Notes: generated from the sequence alone by a model not told the origin. Positions 23,205-32,572 are shown, counted from the first letter of the stretch. The stretch is DNA of 64,000 bases from Sympetrum striolatum (GCA_947579665.1 OX388349.1:18508459-18572458); one strand, 5' to 3'. Numbers and translations: made by a program.

Positions 23205-24250
23205 CTTTAATTAGCTGCATTTTATCCGACCAGCATCGAACCCGGGTCTTCCTGGTGATACTTATTATGCAGCAAAACAGCAGTTCACAATCTCTAACTA
23301 TGTGTGAAAACTCAAACAGAAATATTTGCTGCAACTGCCTTAAACGACGTCCTACTTTTCCCTTATATTCCTTATGTAAGAAAATTTAATGTGCTCTGGC
23401 ATCGAACCAAGGAAAACCATGGTCTTATCTATTTTTTTTTCTTAAATGGAGTCTTAATATACATCTTCTACCTAAGCAAGAACCTCCTATCATTTCGAAA
23501 AATGCATAAAAAATTAATGAAAAGCTACCCCTATGTATTTTATATGGGGGATATATTTACCGGCCAGCATCGAACCCGGGACTTTCAGGCTATTTTTTCT
23601 ATGCAGCACAATAGAAAATCACCATCTCTAACTATGTGTGAAAATTCAAGCAGAAATATCGGTTGCAACTGCCTTAAACTACGTCCTACTTTTCCATTAT
23701 ATTCCTTATGTGAGAAAATTCAATGTGCTTTGGCATCGAACCCAAGAAAAACATGGTCTTATCTAAATTTTTTTCTTAACGAATTCTGAATATACATCTT
23801 CTACCTAACTAAGAACTTCCTATCATTTCGATAAATGCATAAAAAAATAATGAAAAGCTACCCCTATGTGTTTTATATGGGAGATATATTTACCGCCCGG
23901 CATCGAACTCGGGTCTTAATGGTAATACTTTCTGTGCAGCACAATAGAAGATCGTCATTCCTAACTATGTATGAAAATTCAAGCAGAAATATTGGCTGCA
24001 ACTGCCTCAAACGACGTCCTACTTTTCACATATATTCCTTATGAAAGAAATTTTAATGTGCTCTAGCATCGAACCTAGGAACAGTATCGCCGTATCTAAT
24101 TTTTTTCTTAAACTAAATCTTAATATACATCTTTTAGCATAGCGAGAACTTCCTACCATTTCCATAAGTGCATCAAAAAATAATGAAAAACTACCTCAAT
24201 TTATTTTAAAGGGCAAATTGTTGCATCGTCCTAGCGTCAAGCCCAGGATA
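23205..24250. repeat. Tandem repeat array, about 333-bp unit made of two about 166-bp halves
   Basis: Three full units and part of a fourth. A motif close to GGCATCGAACCCGGG or its variants occurs at about 23232, 23398, 23567, 23732, 23899, 24065 and 24232, every 165-169 bp. Units one, two and three share CTAACTATGTGTGAAAA, CAACTGCCTTAAAC, ACGTCCTACTTTTC and AAAGCTACCCCTATGT in the same order. On the minus strand the motif reads CCCGGGTTCGATGCTGG, which fits a tRNA B box (GGTTCGANNCC), and in alternate halves it is preceded by a tRNA-like stretch. A related dimer lies at 40527-40706. Confidence 0.9.
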
Positions 24251-24668
24251 TTTTCTGTAAAAATCATTTATATTTTCGATAGATCATAACCATATGTATA
24301 GAGTTTTGATTTGAGTTTTGATTCTCTACCTATCCTGGAAGTATTTTTTTTAATTCCCGAAAATCAAAGCAATGCTAATAAATGGGAAAAATCGGGACAT
24401 CGGGAAAATCGGCAGTATTTTTTGGAATTGTGAAGAAATATTTATCCGGGCCACTTCTCGTCTTATTATTGAACTTTGGGCACAATGCAATACGTAATGT
24501 TATACTTTGCCATTTTGAGGTGTTCTGTTAACCACAGAATTTGCAGTTATCTATACACAAAAACTTCCTCATACACTAACGAAACATACGTACCAAAAGC
24601 ATGGATGTGGTACCTGACGTCATCCAAGATGGTGGTGGTGCGAATTACGTTTTGACTGAAGTGAAATT
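24251..24668. other. No gene recognised
   Basis: AT-rich right part of the insertion. It includes GTGGTACCTGACGTCATCC near 24608. No coding or repeat signal beyond that. Confidence 0.4.
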
Positions 24669-25106
24669 GTGAAATTTTCAAATGCTTGTATTTTGAAAAC
24701 AAAACATCTTTCGTACAAATTTCTTTGGGTGTTAGTAACGTTTTTCTCCCTAGTATTCACCAATGTCAATATCTCAATAGGTGTCCAGAGGTCTATTGAG
24801 ACCCGCCTAAAGGAGCACTCACGGTGCATACGCCTCAACCATCCCACCAAGTCGGCAATAGCAGAGCACTGCCTCCAAGAAAACCACTCTCCCAGGATTG
24901 AAGACACCCAAATCCTTTGCAGGGGGAAAGGATATTGGGATAGAATAGCAAAAGAAGCCATCGAGATCCGGCTGAACCCCCAAAATATAAACCGCGACGG
25001 AGGACTGCTCCTCAGTAGCGCTTGGGACGCTGCCATCCGCAGACTGAATAAGGAACCAATAACAAACAAGGACAGAAACGCGAATGGAGAAAGTGAAAGG
25101 AACTGA

Positions 25107-25430
25107 CGCCGAAACCCAACGCCAATGGAAGGATGGATAGGACTCACGCCTCCCGCTCATTGGCCCGGACACCTGTGAAAGGAGACTTCCCCTTGGACAG
25201 CCCAATTGAAAAAGTGAAAGGGACTCTCCGGACCCCTATATAAGACGACGAATTTTCGAATGCTTCAGTCCTGAAGATGGCTGATGGTCAATTCGGTTTT
25301 GTCGTTTGCTAATGGCATTTCCCATGGGATTTTTCATCCGAGCGGAAGAAATATCATCTAGTCGTGAGTTGGCTCGTACAGAGCACTCGACATTAACCAG
25401 GCCCGGGTGTGCTGGGCAGTTCCTATTTAT
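25107..25430 (+). other. 3' region of the Penelope-like element
   Basis: The noncoding sequence after the endonuclease stop is less AT-rich than its surroundings and contains CAGTCCTGAAGATGGCTGAT near 25268, a motif frequent in Penelope termini, and TATATAAGACGACG near 25237. The Jockey element begins shortly after 25425, so the Penelope end may be truncated there. Inferred from position. Confidence 0.45.
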
Positions 25431-26252
25431 TTATTAAAATTTTAATTATTTATATATTACTAACCGTATTTTAGTTTTTTAGCTTACAATTAACACTATT
25501 ATTTATTTATTTATTGTTTTATGCACGTCCAGATCAAATTTTTACGGAAATTTTAATATTATTTATTTATTTATTGTTTTATCTTTAATTCATTCTTATA
25601 TTATTGCTGTTTTAAAATCAATATATTTTATAGTAATCATTAGAGGTGATCAAAGTCGCTTACTTCTTGTTTTAAACTCACTTGCCGGGATCAGAGTTAA
25701 ATTTTCGCCAGGCAGGATTATATTTTATTATTATTAAAATTGGGGGATCGGATACCCCAATCTCCGATTTGCTAGTCGAAATTGTTAAAAACTTTTTTTC
25801 GGAAAGATCGCGAAAATTACGTAAATGTATTGCAGGAAAACTGCATCCAGGGGTTTATTACGAAAAAACTTAATAATTCCATTCTCGTCTTCTTTTTTAA
25901 GTTTTTATCGTCGCGTCTTGGCCAATTTTATTCTATTTATATTTTATCTCACGTTGCATTTCCACCCGAATCGGGAAAGGCTATAAATTCAGATTTTAAA
26001 TGCATTAAATTATTTTGCTTATTGTTTTATTCTTAATTATTTTTCTTTTATCAATTTCCAACTATCTTATAATTAATTTACTCTCTTTTATTTATTTATT
26101 CTAAATTATTTCCTAAAATTATTTATTTTATTTCTTTTAGCCCCTTTTATTGATTGACATTCTTTTAATCTTTTAATTATTTATTCTATTTATACCATTT
26201 ATTATTTATTCTATTTATTCTTGTTCTATTTAAAATAATTTAATGCCTAATA

Positions 26253-28511
26253 ATGGAATCCGACAAGTCGGTACGCGAGTTAGATAGGAATAAATCAAAT
26301 AGCTTCTCGGGAAGGACAAGATCCCTCAGCTGTCCCGACGAGGATCTATTATATCTTAAAAAAATAATCAGTAATGCCGAAGCCGATGCAGCGGGGCAAC
26401 CTCCGGCTAACATCTCCTTCAAAATTACTCCTAGTAATCAATATAATTTTAAACCAAGTCAGTATAAAAATAACGATAATTCTAATAAAACCTGCACGAA
26501 AACAGAGCCATTAACAGTTACAGAAAATTCTAAGGTCGGCACCTCGCGATCGGCAGTTCAATTAGAGCGTGAAAATTCTAACTCATTAAGTCAGGCGGTA
26601 GAAGACCGGCGTCCGTCGTCCCAAAAGAGGGGTGGGTCGGGGGAACAGGTTTGCAATGGGTCCAATGACCCAGAACAAAGGTCGAAATGTAGACCGAAAA
26701 AAAATAAAGACTCTCCCTCCACTGTCGCTGACATGAGGGAGAATAAGAAAAGAAAGTCGAATCGGCCGTCGTTCGCGGAGTCCTTCGATGAGGTGATCTC
26801 GCGACCTAATTTAAAATTCACCAAGGACAGTTGTCCGCAAAAAAAAGAGGATGTCGGTGTCTTCCGCGCAACGCCTCCCCGTCCGCTTCCCGCCGAGCCC
26901 AGGCCGGCGGGAGCGAGATACCCGCCATCAAAAAGTCATTCATCAAAGTTCTCCCCCCGAAATGAAGCGGTCGCGCTCGGGAGAATACGAGTAGACCAAT
27001 CCATTAAGGGTTCAAATCGCGGGGGCGTCGACCGGTCGCCGGGGTCAAAGCCGGGGCAGGCGACTGCTTCCCGCGATCCCCCCCTATTCCCAGAACGCCC
27101 CCCCCCTGAAACTGGCCGTAATTACATTAATGGTAAGGAGGCCAGCGTAAGGGGTGGTAATATTCCCCCTCCTGGCATAATGTCGGATGCAAGAGGGGGA
27201 AATCCCGCTTCCTCCAATATCATTAATCATAATAAACAGGACTCGGTGAACCAGGAGCACTGGAAGCTGATTCCTCCCTCCCGGGGGAGGAAGCGCGCGG
27301 AGGCACCGACTCCTCCCATTTCAGTTAATTTGACTAATCGTTTCTCCCCGCTTGATGGGAATGAGGTCCGCGAGGCTGCCTCTCGAGGGAACCCGGGGAC
27401 GTCGGCCGAAAAGACTTTGAAAGGTGAAGGAAAAATTCCACCAATTCTTATCGAAATGCCCACAAATTGGGTTGAACTTTACAAACAAATGAAAGCAGTT
27501 TGCACCTTTCCCCCGGTCGCTCAACTTGCGGGGCGTCGAACGTCGGTTAAGTGTTTTACTATCAATGACTTCATTGCTTTAAAAGATCTTTTGAACAAAT
27601 TAAATATTAATTATTTTACCTACCGCCTTGCGGCTGAAAAACGTAGAATTTATGTCATTAGGAATTTACCGGATAACATATCAATAAACGACATTAACGA
27701 ATCGCTTGCCGATCAAGGGGTGCCGGCCGAAAAAATTTTCCAGCTCAGAACTACAAGACCCACTAAGGCTCAAATTAAAGAGGGGATCAAGTCAATTCCT
27801 CCGAGGTTGCTTCCGCTGTATTCGGTCGATTTGGCAGATAAAGCTAATCTAGATGAATTTTTAAGTATCCGTTACGTCTGTGGCATCAAAATAATTATCG
27901 AAAAATACAAACCGCCCAATGGGCCGCCTCAATGTAAGAGATGCCAGGCCTTCGGCCACATAGATAAATCTTGCAACATGCCTCCGAGGTGTGTCAAGTG
28001 TGGAAAAAACCATTTAACAATCGAATGTAAGAAACCGGCAACCGAAAAAGCGGTTTGCGCTAACTGCGGCGGCGGGCATCCCGCCAGCTATAGAGGCTGC
28101 GAAGCATATAAAAAGCTTAAAGAACGACTTAATGCTCTTAAAAATAAAGCCAGAAACGCAAATAATGAGTTTCGTAGTCGTATTCCGCCGCCGACACCGG
28201 CCGGCACGCCGGCCAATCAAACCACGCGCAGCTATGCGGCAGCCGTCTCGGGCGCTCCTTTAAGACCTGGAGGAAAAGATACTCCCGATCGAATGTCCTC
28301 TCGCGCCGCTGATGATTTTTTAACTTATGACGAAAATAAAAGTAAAGACAATGAATTTACTGACGATCCCGATGATGGGTGGAAAGAAAGTATGAGGAAA
28401 TGGATCTCCTCGATGACCCTATTAATACTCAAACCGAGTCTGACTAAAAGTGATTTTATCTCGTATGTTATTAATTCCACGAATTTGATTTTAGATGGCC
28501 AAGACGCTTAA
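26253..28511 (+). CDS. Jockey-type ORF1, gag-like RNA-binding protein
   Basis: A 752-residue protein that in Jockey-type elements coats the element RNA and helps carry it to chromosomes. The first 430 residues are low-complexity, rich in Pro, Ser, Arg and Gly. Residues about 455-555 form the conserved domain before the knuckles (RRIYVIRNLPDNISINDINE, FQLRTTRPTKAQIKEG, VCGIKIIIEKYKPP). Three CCHC zinc knuckles follow at about 559-617: CKRCQAFGHIDKSC, CVKCGKNHLTIEC and CANCGGGHPASYRGC. A Lys/Arg-rich segment comes next. The chosen Met at 26253 is the first in the frame after an AT-rich leader. The last 17 nt overlap the start of ORF2, so ORF2 is probably made by reinitiation or coupled translation. 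Its G+C content is higher than the flanks. Confidence 0.92.
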   Translation: MESDKSVRELDRNKSNSFSGRTRSLSCPDEDLLYLKKIISNAEADAAGQPPANISFKITPSNQYNFKPSQYKNNDNSNKTCTKTEPLTVTENSKVGTSRSAVQLERENSNSLSQAVEDRRPSSQKRGGSGEQVCNGSNDPEQRSKCRPKKNKDSPSTVADMRENKKRKSNRPSFAESFDEVISRPNLKFTKDSCPQKKEDVGVFRATPPRPLPAEPRPAGARYPPSKSHSSKFSPRNEAVALGRIRVDQSIKGSNRGGVDRSPGSKPGQATASRDPPLFPERPPPETGRNYINGKEASVRGGNIPPPGIMSDARGGNPASSNIINHNKQDSVNQEHWKLIPPSRGRKRAEAPTPPISVNLTNRFSPLDGNEVREAASRGNPGTSAEKTLKGEGKIPPILIEMPTNWVELYKQMKAVCTFPPVAQLAGRRTSVKCFTINDFIALKDLLNKLNINYFTYRLAAEKRRIYVIRNLPDNISINDINESLADQGVPAEKIFQLRTTRPTKAQIKEGIKSIPPRLLPLYSVDLADKANLDEFLSIRYVCGIKIIIEKYKPPNGPPQCKRCQAFGHIDKSCNMPPRCVKCGKNHLTIECKKPATEKAVCANCGGGHPASYRGCEAYKKLKERLNALKNKARNANNEFRSRIPPPTPAGTPANQTTRSYAAAVSGAPLRPGGKDTPDRMSSRAADDFLTYDENKSKDNEFTDDPDDGWKESMRKWISSMTLLILKPSLTKSDFISYVINSTNLILDGQDA

Positions 28512-31227
28512 AGTGCTTGAATGGAATGCCAATGGTCTAGTCCAAAGAGTGGACGATCTAATTACTTTTTTATTCAAACATAGAATAAGTGTCGCTCTAA
28601 TTAACGAGACCCATTTATCGCCTCAAATTGAATTAGATATCCCTGGGTTTTCAGTCTTCAGGAATGACGAAATTGCAAATCGGAGATGCAGGGGTACCGC
28701 AATATTAGTCGAAAAAAGTCTTAGCGCCAGCAGAATTAATTTATCAAATTATCAAAACTTAAGAGCCACAGGGGTTCAAATAAGGGGAGGAAGGGGCTGT
28801 ATTAATTTTATTTCAGCTTATAATCCGCCTGGCGAAAATCTCTATGTTAACGACCTTAGAAAAATTTTTAAGCAATTCAAGAATTCATTTACGATAATAG
28901 GGGGGGACTTTAATGCTAAACATACAAATTGGGGAAGCAGGATAAATAACCCCGCCGGCGTCAAGCTTCAAAAATTTATTAATGAATGCAATTATAAGGT
29001 ACATCTGGGTCACGAGTATACCCATTATGTTACAGGGCACCCGGAGAAAGCTGATGTTTTAGACATATTTATATCAAGTTTTAAATGTTGTAATTTTAAA
29101 ATCGATGTCAAACATGAATTGACTTCTGATCACCTCCCGATTATTTTATATTTACCGACGGACGCTGATCTGGACGATGCTTTTAATTTTAAAATCCCTA
29201 ACTGGGCTAATTTTAAGCTGATTTTAGATAATTTATTAACTAATTTTAATAACGAAACGACAGATGACGTCAACTCAATTGAAAAAAATGTCACTAAATT
29301 AAGCGAATTGGTCGGACTGGCGTACGACAGGTGTGCGAAGGAGGGCAAAAGATTGCCTCCCAACCATGTAAGACTACCAAAAGAAATCTTAATTTTAATT
29401 AATCAAAGGAATCGAGAAAGGAAAAGAGCGCAAAAAACGGGCTGTGTGGCGGCGTTGGTCAATTATAAAAAACTAAAAGCACAAATTCAGAAAGAAATTA
29501 AAAATTTTAAAAATATTAAAATCGAAAATGTCTTTATTAATGAATTTGAAAGTCGGGATACGGCGTTGCCAAATAAAATTAGAAACAAAGAACTCTGGAA
29601 AAAGGTAAATGAAATAACCGGAAAAAAAAGGGCCTTATCTAGCAATATCATTTACGAAGGAACAGAAATCTTGGACGATTCCAAAAAGAGTGAAATTTTT
29701 AGAGACTATCTGTGCAAGCAATACGAACCTTTCGCCGCCACCTCAAGGCCGACGGTCGACATGGTTGAGGAGGAAATCGAAAGTTTCTCCTTCGCCCCGA
29801 ACTCGCGACCTTGCCGAGTCTCCCTCCCCGAGCTTAGGGATATCATTAAGAAATTGAAAATAAACAAAGCGCCTGGACACGACAACATCACGCCAAACAT
29901 GGTAAAGAATTTTCCAGATTCAGCTCTGAATGTTTTGACCGATATTTATAACGACTGTTTTCAAACAAATTACTTTCCTAGATTTTGGCGTGTCGCGAAA
30001 ATGGTAATGATCCCGAAGCCGGGGAAGGACAGTACAGATATTAAAAATTATAGACCGATCAGTTTACTTCCTGTGCTCGGCAAGGTCCTTGAGAGATTAA
30101 TATTAAACAGGATGGAGATGACCATTGAAGAGCTCAACCTAATACCTGATTTTCAAGCAGGCTTCAGAGGCGGGCTTTCCACGACGCATCAGGTCGTCAG
30201 GATCGCCGAGGAAATTACTAAAGAATTTAATTTGTACCACTCCACGATCGCCTGCTTTCTGGACTTCCAGTCTGCATTCGATAAAGTATGGCACGACGGT
30301 TTAATATATAAATTGATTAAAAATGGTATCCCAATTAATTTGATCAAAATAATTCATTCGTTTTTATCAGATAGGAAATTCATGGTTAAAATAAATCATG
30401 CTGAATCCAGACTGGAGGTCCAGAAGGCGGGCGTTCCGCAAGGAGCTATCCTATCTCCAACGTTATTTAATTTATTTACAGCAGACATTCCAGTTTGCCC
30501 AAATACAGCGATATATTTGTACGCGGACGACAGCACAATTACTGCGTCCGCCAGGAATCCAAACCTTGCGAACGCCATTCTCCAAGGACACTTGGATCGG
30601 GTTTACGAATGGTCTCTTCAGTGGAGACTGAAAGTGAACCCATCCAAGTGTTCGAGAGTGGCGTTCGCGAGGGTAAATAAAACACGCGATCGCTCTAACC
30701 TTTTCTGGGGCGACAACTTAATCCCGAACGTCCGCGAGCAAAAATTCCTCGGCGTCGTCCTTGACGGCCAGCTGTCGTGGAAAGCCCATGTGGAATACAC
30801 CACCAATAAAGCTACGAAAGCCTTTAATGCCTTAGTTAAAATATTTTTAAATTCTAAAATCAAAAACAATTTGAAGATATTAATATACAACGCAATGGTC
30901 AGATCCATCCTGGTCTACGCCAGTCCCGCTTGGCACTATTGTGCCAAATCGCACATCGATAAGATATTAAAGACTGAACGCAAATGTCTAAAAAGAATGC
31001 TTAACTTGCCGATGATTACCGCTACCAGGGATATTTACATGGCGCACAACCTCATTCCACTGGAGGATTTCCTTACAAAAATGACAAATAGCTTTAATGA
31101 CAAATTGCCCTCAGCCCCATCGAGCCTCTTCGGCGAGATGTGGTGCTACGAATGGAATAGAGATGATGATAAATATAAAAGGCCCAGAATGGCTGTGACC
31201 AAGAGTTTTAGCGGGTATTTATTTTAA
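28495..31227 (+). CDS. Jockey-type ORF2, endonuclease and reverse transcriptase
   Basis: A 910-residue protein, close to the usual Jockey ORF2 length. It nicks target DNA and copies the element RNA in place. Residues 1-225 are an APE-type endonuclease with WNANGL, INETHL, GGDFNAKHTNWGS, DVLDIFI and TSDHLPI, so the catalytic N, E, D, N and H positions are all present. The reverse transcriptase spans about 450-740, with NKAPGHDNITPNMV, MIPKPGKD, NYRPISLLPVLGKVLE, CFLDFQSAFDKVWHDGL, AGVPQGAILSPTLFNLF and LYADDSTI; the YADD box is residues 676-679. KVNPSKC and FLGVVLDGQLSWKAHVEY follow. The C-terminus has the CLKRML and ATRDIYMA segments usual after the RT. No RNase H is present. The start overlaps the ORF1 stop (ATGGCCAAGACGCTTAA). 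Confidence 0.95.
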   Translation: MAKTLKVLEWNANGLVQRVDDLITFLFKHRISVALINETHLSPQIELDIPGFSVFRNDEIANRRCRGTAILVEKSLSASRINLSNYQNLRATGVQIRGGRGCINFISAYNPPGENLYVNDLRKIFKQFKNSFTIIGGDFNAKHTNWGSRINNPAGVKLQKFINECNYKVHLGHEYTHYVTGHPEKADVLDIFISSFKCCNFKIDVKHELTSDHLPIILYLPTDADLDDAFNFKIPNWANFKLILDNLLTNFNNETTDDVNSIEKNVTKLSELVGLAYDRCAKEGKRLPPNHVRLPKEILILINQRNRERKRAQKTGCVAALVNYKKLKAQIQKEIKNFKNIKIENVFINEFESRDTALPNKIRNKELWKKVNEITGKKRALSSNIIYEGTEILDDSKKSEIFRDYLCKQYEPFAATSRPTVDMVEEEIESFSFAPNSRPCRVSLPELRDIIKKLKINKAPGHDNITPNMVKNFPDSALNVLTDIYNDCFQTNYFPRFWRVAKMVMIPKPGKDSTDIKNYRPISLLPVLGKVLERLILNRMEMTIEELNLIPDFQAGFRGGLSTTHQVVRIAEEITKEFNLYHSTIACFLDFQSAFDKVWHDGLIYKLIKNGIPINLIKIIHSFLSDRKFMVKINHAESRLEVQKAGVPQGAILSPTLFNLFTADIPVCPNTAIYLYADDSTITASARNPNLANAILQGHLDRVYEWSLQWRLKVNPSKCSRVAFARVNKTRDRSNLFWGDNLIPNVREQKFLGVVLDGQLSWKAHVEYTTNKATKAFNALVKIFLNSKIKNNLKILIYNAMVRSILVYASPAWHYCAKSHIDKILKTERKCLKRMLNLPMITATRDIYMAHNLIPLEDFLTKMTNSFNDKLPSAPSSLFGEMWCYEWNRDDDKYKRPRMAVTKSFSGYLF

Positions 31228-31254
31228 TCGCCAGTTTACTTTTAATCAGAATAA

Positions 31255-31318
31255 TTATCTATTTATTTATTTATCTATTTATTTATTTATCTATTTATTT
31301 ATTTATCTATTTATCTAC
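31255..31318. repeat. TATT/CTAT microsatellite tail
   Basis: Repeated TATTTATTTATCTATT units close the 3' UTR of the Jockey element 28 bp after the ORF2 stop. Such simple-repeat tails are common at LINE 3' ends. Confidence 0.85.
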
Positions 31319-31325
31319 TTTTACT

Positions 31326-32405
31326 CTTTTACGAAAAAATGTGCTGCGCGGCAATCAACTTTACAGGGGCTTGCCAAGTTAGCGTATTTTTTAATCACTC
31401 ACTAAAACTTTAATTTTAACAAGTGGACGAGCAAACTTGTTTATAGCAGCTAAATAATTATTGTTATGATTTTGGCGCCCTGAAACCTACCCCGCGATAT
31501 CAAGGGAAAGTTTTTAATATAATTTTAAAAATTCGCGTAAATATGGGATGCGGGTCATCAACTTTTTAGGGGCCCATTCCCGCTATTTTAAAATTTTTTC
31601 AAAATTTTCGAACTTTAAAAGGTCACAGCAGCTTCTGGATTTTAACTATTCATCTTTATAATATACTGATTTTAATTAGCTATTTTCACTATCAATTTTA
31701 GAGGGCGAACTTGACAGAATGAGATATTTTTATTAATTGTATACATCGGAGATCCCCAGTGGATAAAGTTTTCTCAAAAACTAGGCGCCACAAATGTAAT
31801 ATCCCTGGTGCAGGGAGCGACGACGTCATGTCATGTCCTGAAGATGGCTGCAGTGTGCGTAGCCGAAACGTTGACAGAATGGAGAGACGCTGCCCGGTTG
31901 GAAACCCGAGAATACTTCCTTCAGGGAGATTTTAGTTATGTCACCCGCCGACAGGCGGGCAGTTTTAGCGTTCGTCTGCTCAGGTACGAGTTGGAGCTGA
32001 CTGGTAAGAAGGAATAAGCGACGTCGTTCGGGAAAGCGCCACCAGCACCATCTAGCCGGCGGGGAAGGGATTAATATGCTCCAGGCCCCTCTATTGGCCA
32101 AGGATAGTACTTGCACAACTCTGGCTACAGCTTTGCAATTCATCTTGGTGTCCGATCCTCTTTTGTTTTCGAGTTTCGATTTTTTTTTTCGTATTTTCTG
32201 AGAAAACCATGACTTTTCAGTCATTTGTGGTCTTGGTGACGTAAGTATTATTATTAGTACGTAAGTATTTGAGATGCATTGTTTATTTTTTTCTCTAAAA
32301 ATACTAAATAGTTGTTGTAACTGACAAGAGAATAGTTTTTACCTTTACTCAAACCAAATAAGGAAAGGGTTTAGGTGACTTTGCACATAAGGGCGTGCAC
32401 CCAGG
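31326..32405. other. No protein gene; probable Penelope-type terminal sequence near 31800-32080
   Basis: 31326-31800 is AT-rich without coding signal. From 31830 a more G+C-rich block contains TCCTGAAGATGGCTGCAGTG, CGTAGCCGAAACGTTGACAG and GAAACCCGAGAATACTTCCT. This kind of sequence is widespread in arthropod genomes at Penelope-like element ends. The ORF 31808-32017 covering it shows no protein motif and is taken as chance. Confidence 0.5.
31838..31869 (+). other. Hammerhead-like motif
   Basis: CTGAAGA, then a hairpin with GGCT/AGCC stem, then GAAAC, in the order of a hammerhead ribozyme core (CUGANGA, stem II, GAAA). One extra T lies between the first core segment and the stem, and the cleavage triplet with stems I and III was not identified. 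Penelope-like elements are known to carry hammerheads. Weak structural call. Confidence 0.3.
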
Positions 32406-32572
32406 AAATTCCCAAGGAAAAACGGACTTGAAAAAAGTCTGACAGGGCCGGGAATCGAGTTCTGGTCGGGTAGCCTAGATGGTTAAGGCAGCCTCCCGGT
32501 TAGAGGAAGATCCCGGGTTCGATTCTCGGCCCTGTCAGACTTTTTTCAAGTCTGTTTTTCCTTGGGAACTTA
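32406..32572. repeat. Fold-back element with a tRNA-like core
   Basis: The left arm 32406-32458 and right arm 32519-32572 are inverted repeats of about 53 bp with about three mismatches (AATTCCCAAGGAAAAACGGA and its counterpart; AAAGTCTGACAGGGCC). The 60-bp spacer plus part of the right arm folds like a tRNA. The left arm is thus an inverted duplicate of the tRNA-like 3' half and its downstream flank. A diverged arm occurs at 15090-15185, so this is a repeat family. Confidence 0.85.
32464..32536 (+). ncRNA. tRNA-like sequence (SINE-like core), anticodon loop position GGT
   Basis: A 73-nt cloverleaf can be drawn. The acceptor pairs GGTCGGG with CCCTGTC (six of seven, with G-U pairs). The D arm region is GCCTAGATGGTTAAGGC with an A box TAGCCTAGATGG. 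The anticodon stem is CCTC/GAGG with loop CCGGTTA. The T arm CCGGG-TTCGATT-CTCGG contains the B box GGTTCGATTC. The anticodon stem has only four good pairs, and the copy is embedded in long inverted repeats, so it is more likely a tRNA-derived repeat than a working tRNA-Thr gene. Confidence 0.5.

Larger units (their letters stand above)
22272..24798. mobile_element. Insertion that splits the Penelope endonuclease
   Basis: CAATAGACCTCTGGAC at 22272-22287 and its exact reverse complement at 24783-24798 mark the two ends of a 2.5-kb insertion. The Penelope reading continues across (RTI before, IETR after). The interior is noncoding except for a possible THAP relic (minus) and contains the 166/333-bp repeat array. 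Terminal inverted repeats of 9-16 bp suggest a DNA transposon; no superfamily can be assigned. Confidence 0.7.
21255..25106 (+). pseudogene. Penelope-like element, RT and split GIY-YIG endonuclease
   Basis: Penelope-like elements encode one protein with a reverse transcriptase and a GIY-YIG endonuclease. The frame to 22297 starts inside the RT (APHIGKSPHHVMNSRDFVEK; the listed Met at 21293 is internal). It contains DLLVSFDVVSLFTRVPV, RDGVPMGSPISPAVADLF, YLRYVDDTFIIW and LPFLDVLVTKK, with YVDD as the catalytic box. The GIY-YIG domain begins with GVYRVPCECGLSYIGETGRT and is cut at about 22275. It resumes at about 24796 with IETRLKEHSRCIRLNHPTKS, AIAEHC and the C-terminal part to 25106. The first 700 residues or so of a normal element are not all present, so the copy is 5'-truncated. 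The RT part has no stop within about 330 codons, which suggests modest age. Confidence 0.87.
25431..31325 (+). mobile_element. Jockey-clade non-LTR retrotransposon, apparently full length
   Basis: Two open, overlapping ORFs (gag-like ORF1 and EN-RT ORF2), an about 0.8-kb AT-rich 5' region and a 3' tail of TATT/CTAT repeats at 31255-31318. Neither ORF has a stop or frameshift, in contrast to every other long element here. The left boundary (about 25431) is placed where the Penelope sequence gives way to TATTTATT-rich DNA; it and the target duplication are not proven. Lack of RNase H and the ORF1 type fit Jockey rather than the I clade. Confidence 0.85.

Noticed and set aside
24669..25106. Separate gene from the first Met at 24669
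   Set aside because: The first 40 residues are AT-rich insert sequence; the real homology starts at IETRLKEH and continues the Penelope endonuclease.
31808..32017. Plus-strand ORF of 69 residues
   Set aside because: It overlaps a repeat with Penelope-type terminal motifs and has no protein motif.
32464..32536. Functional tRNA-Thr gene
   Set aside because: Weak anticodon stem, acceptor mismatch and position in long inverted repeats make a tRNA-derived repeat more likely.
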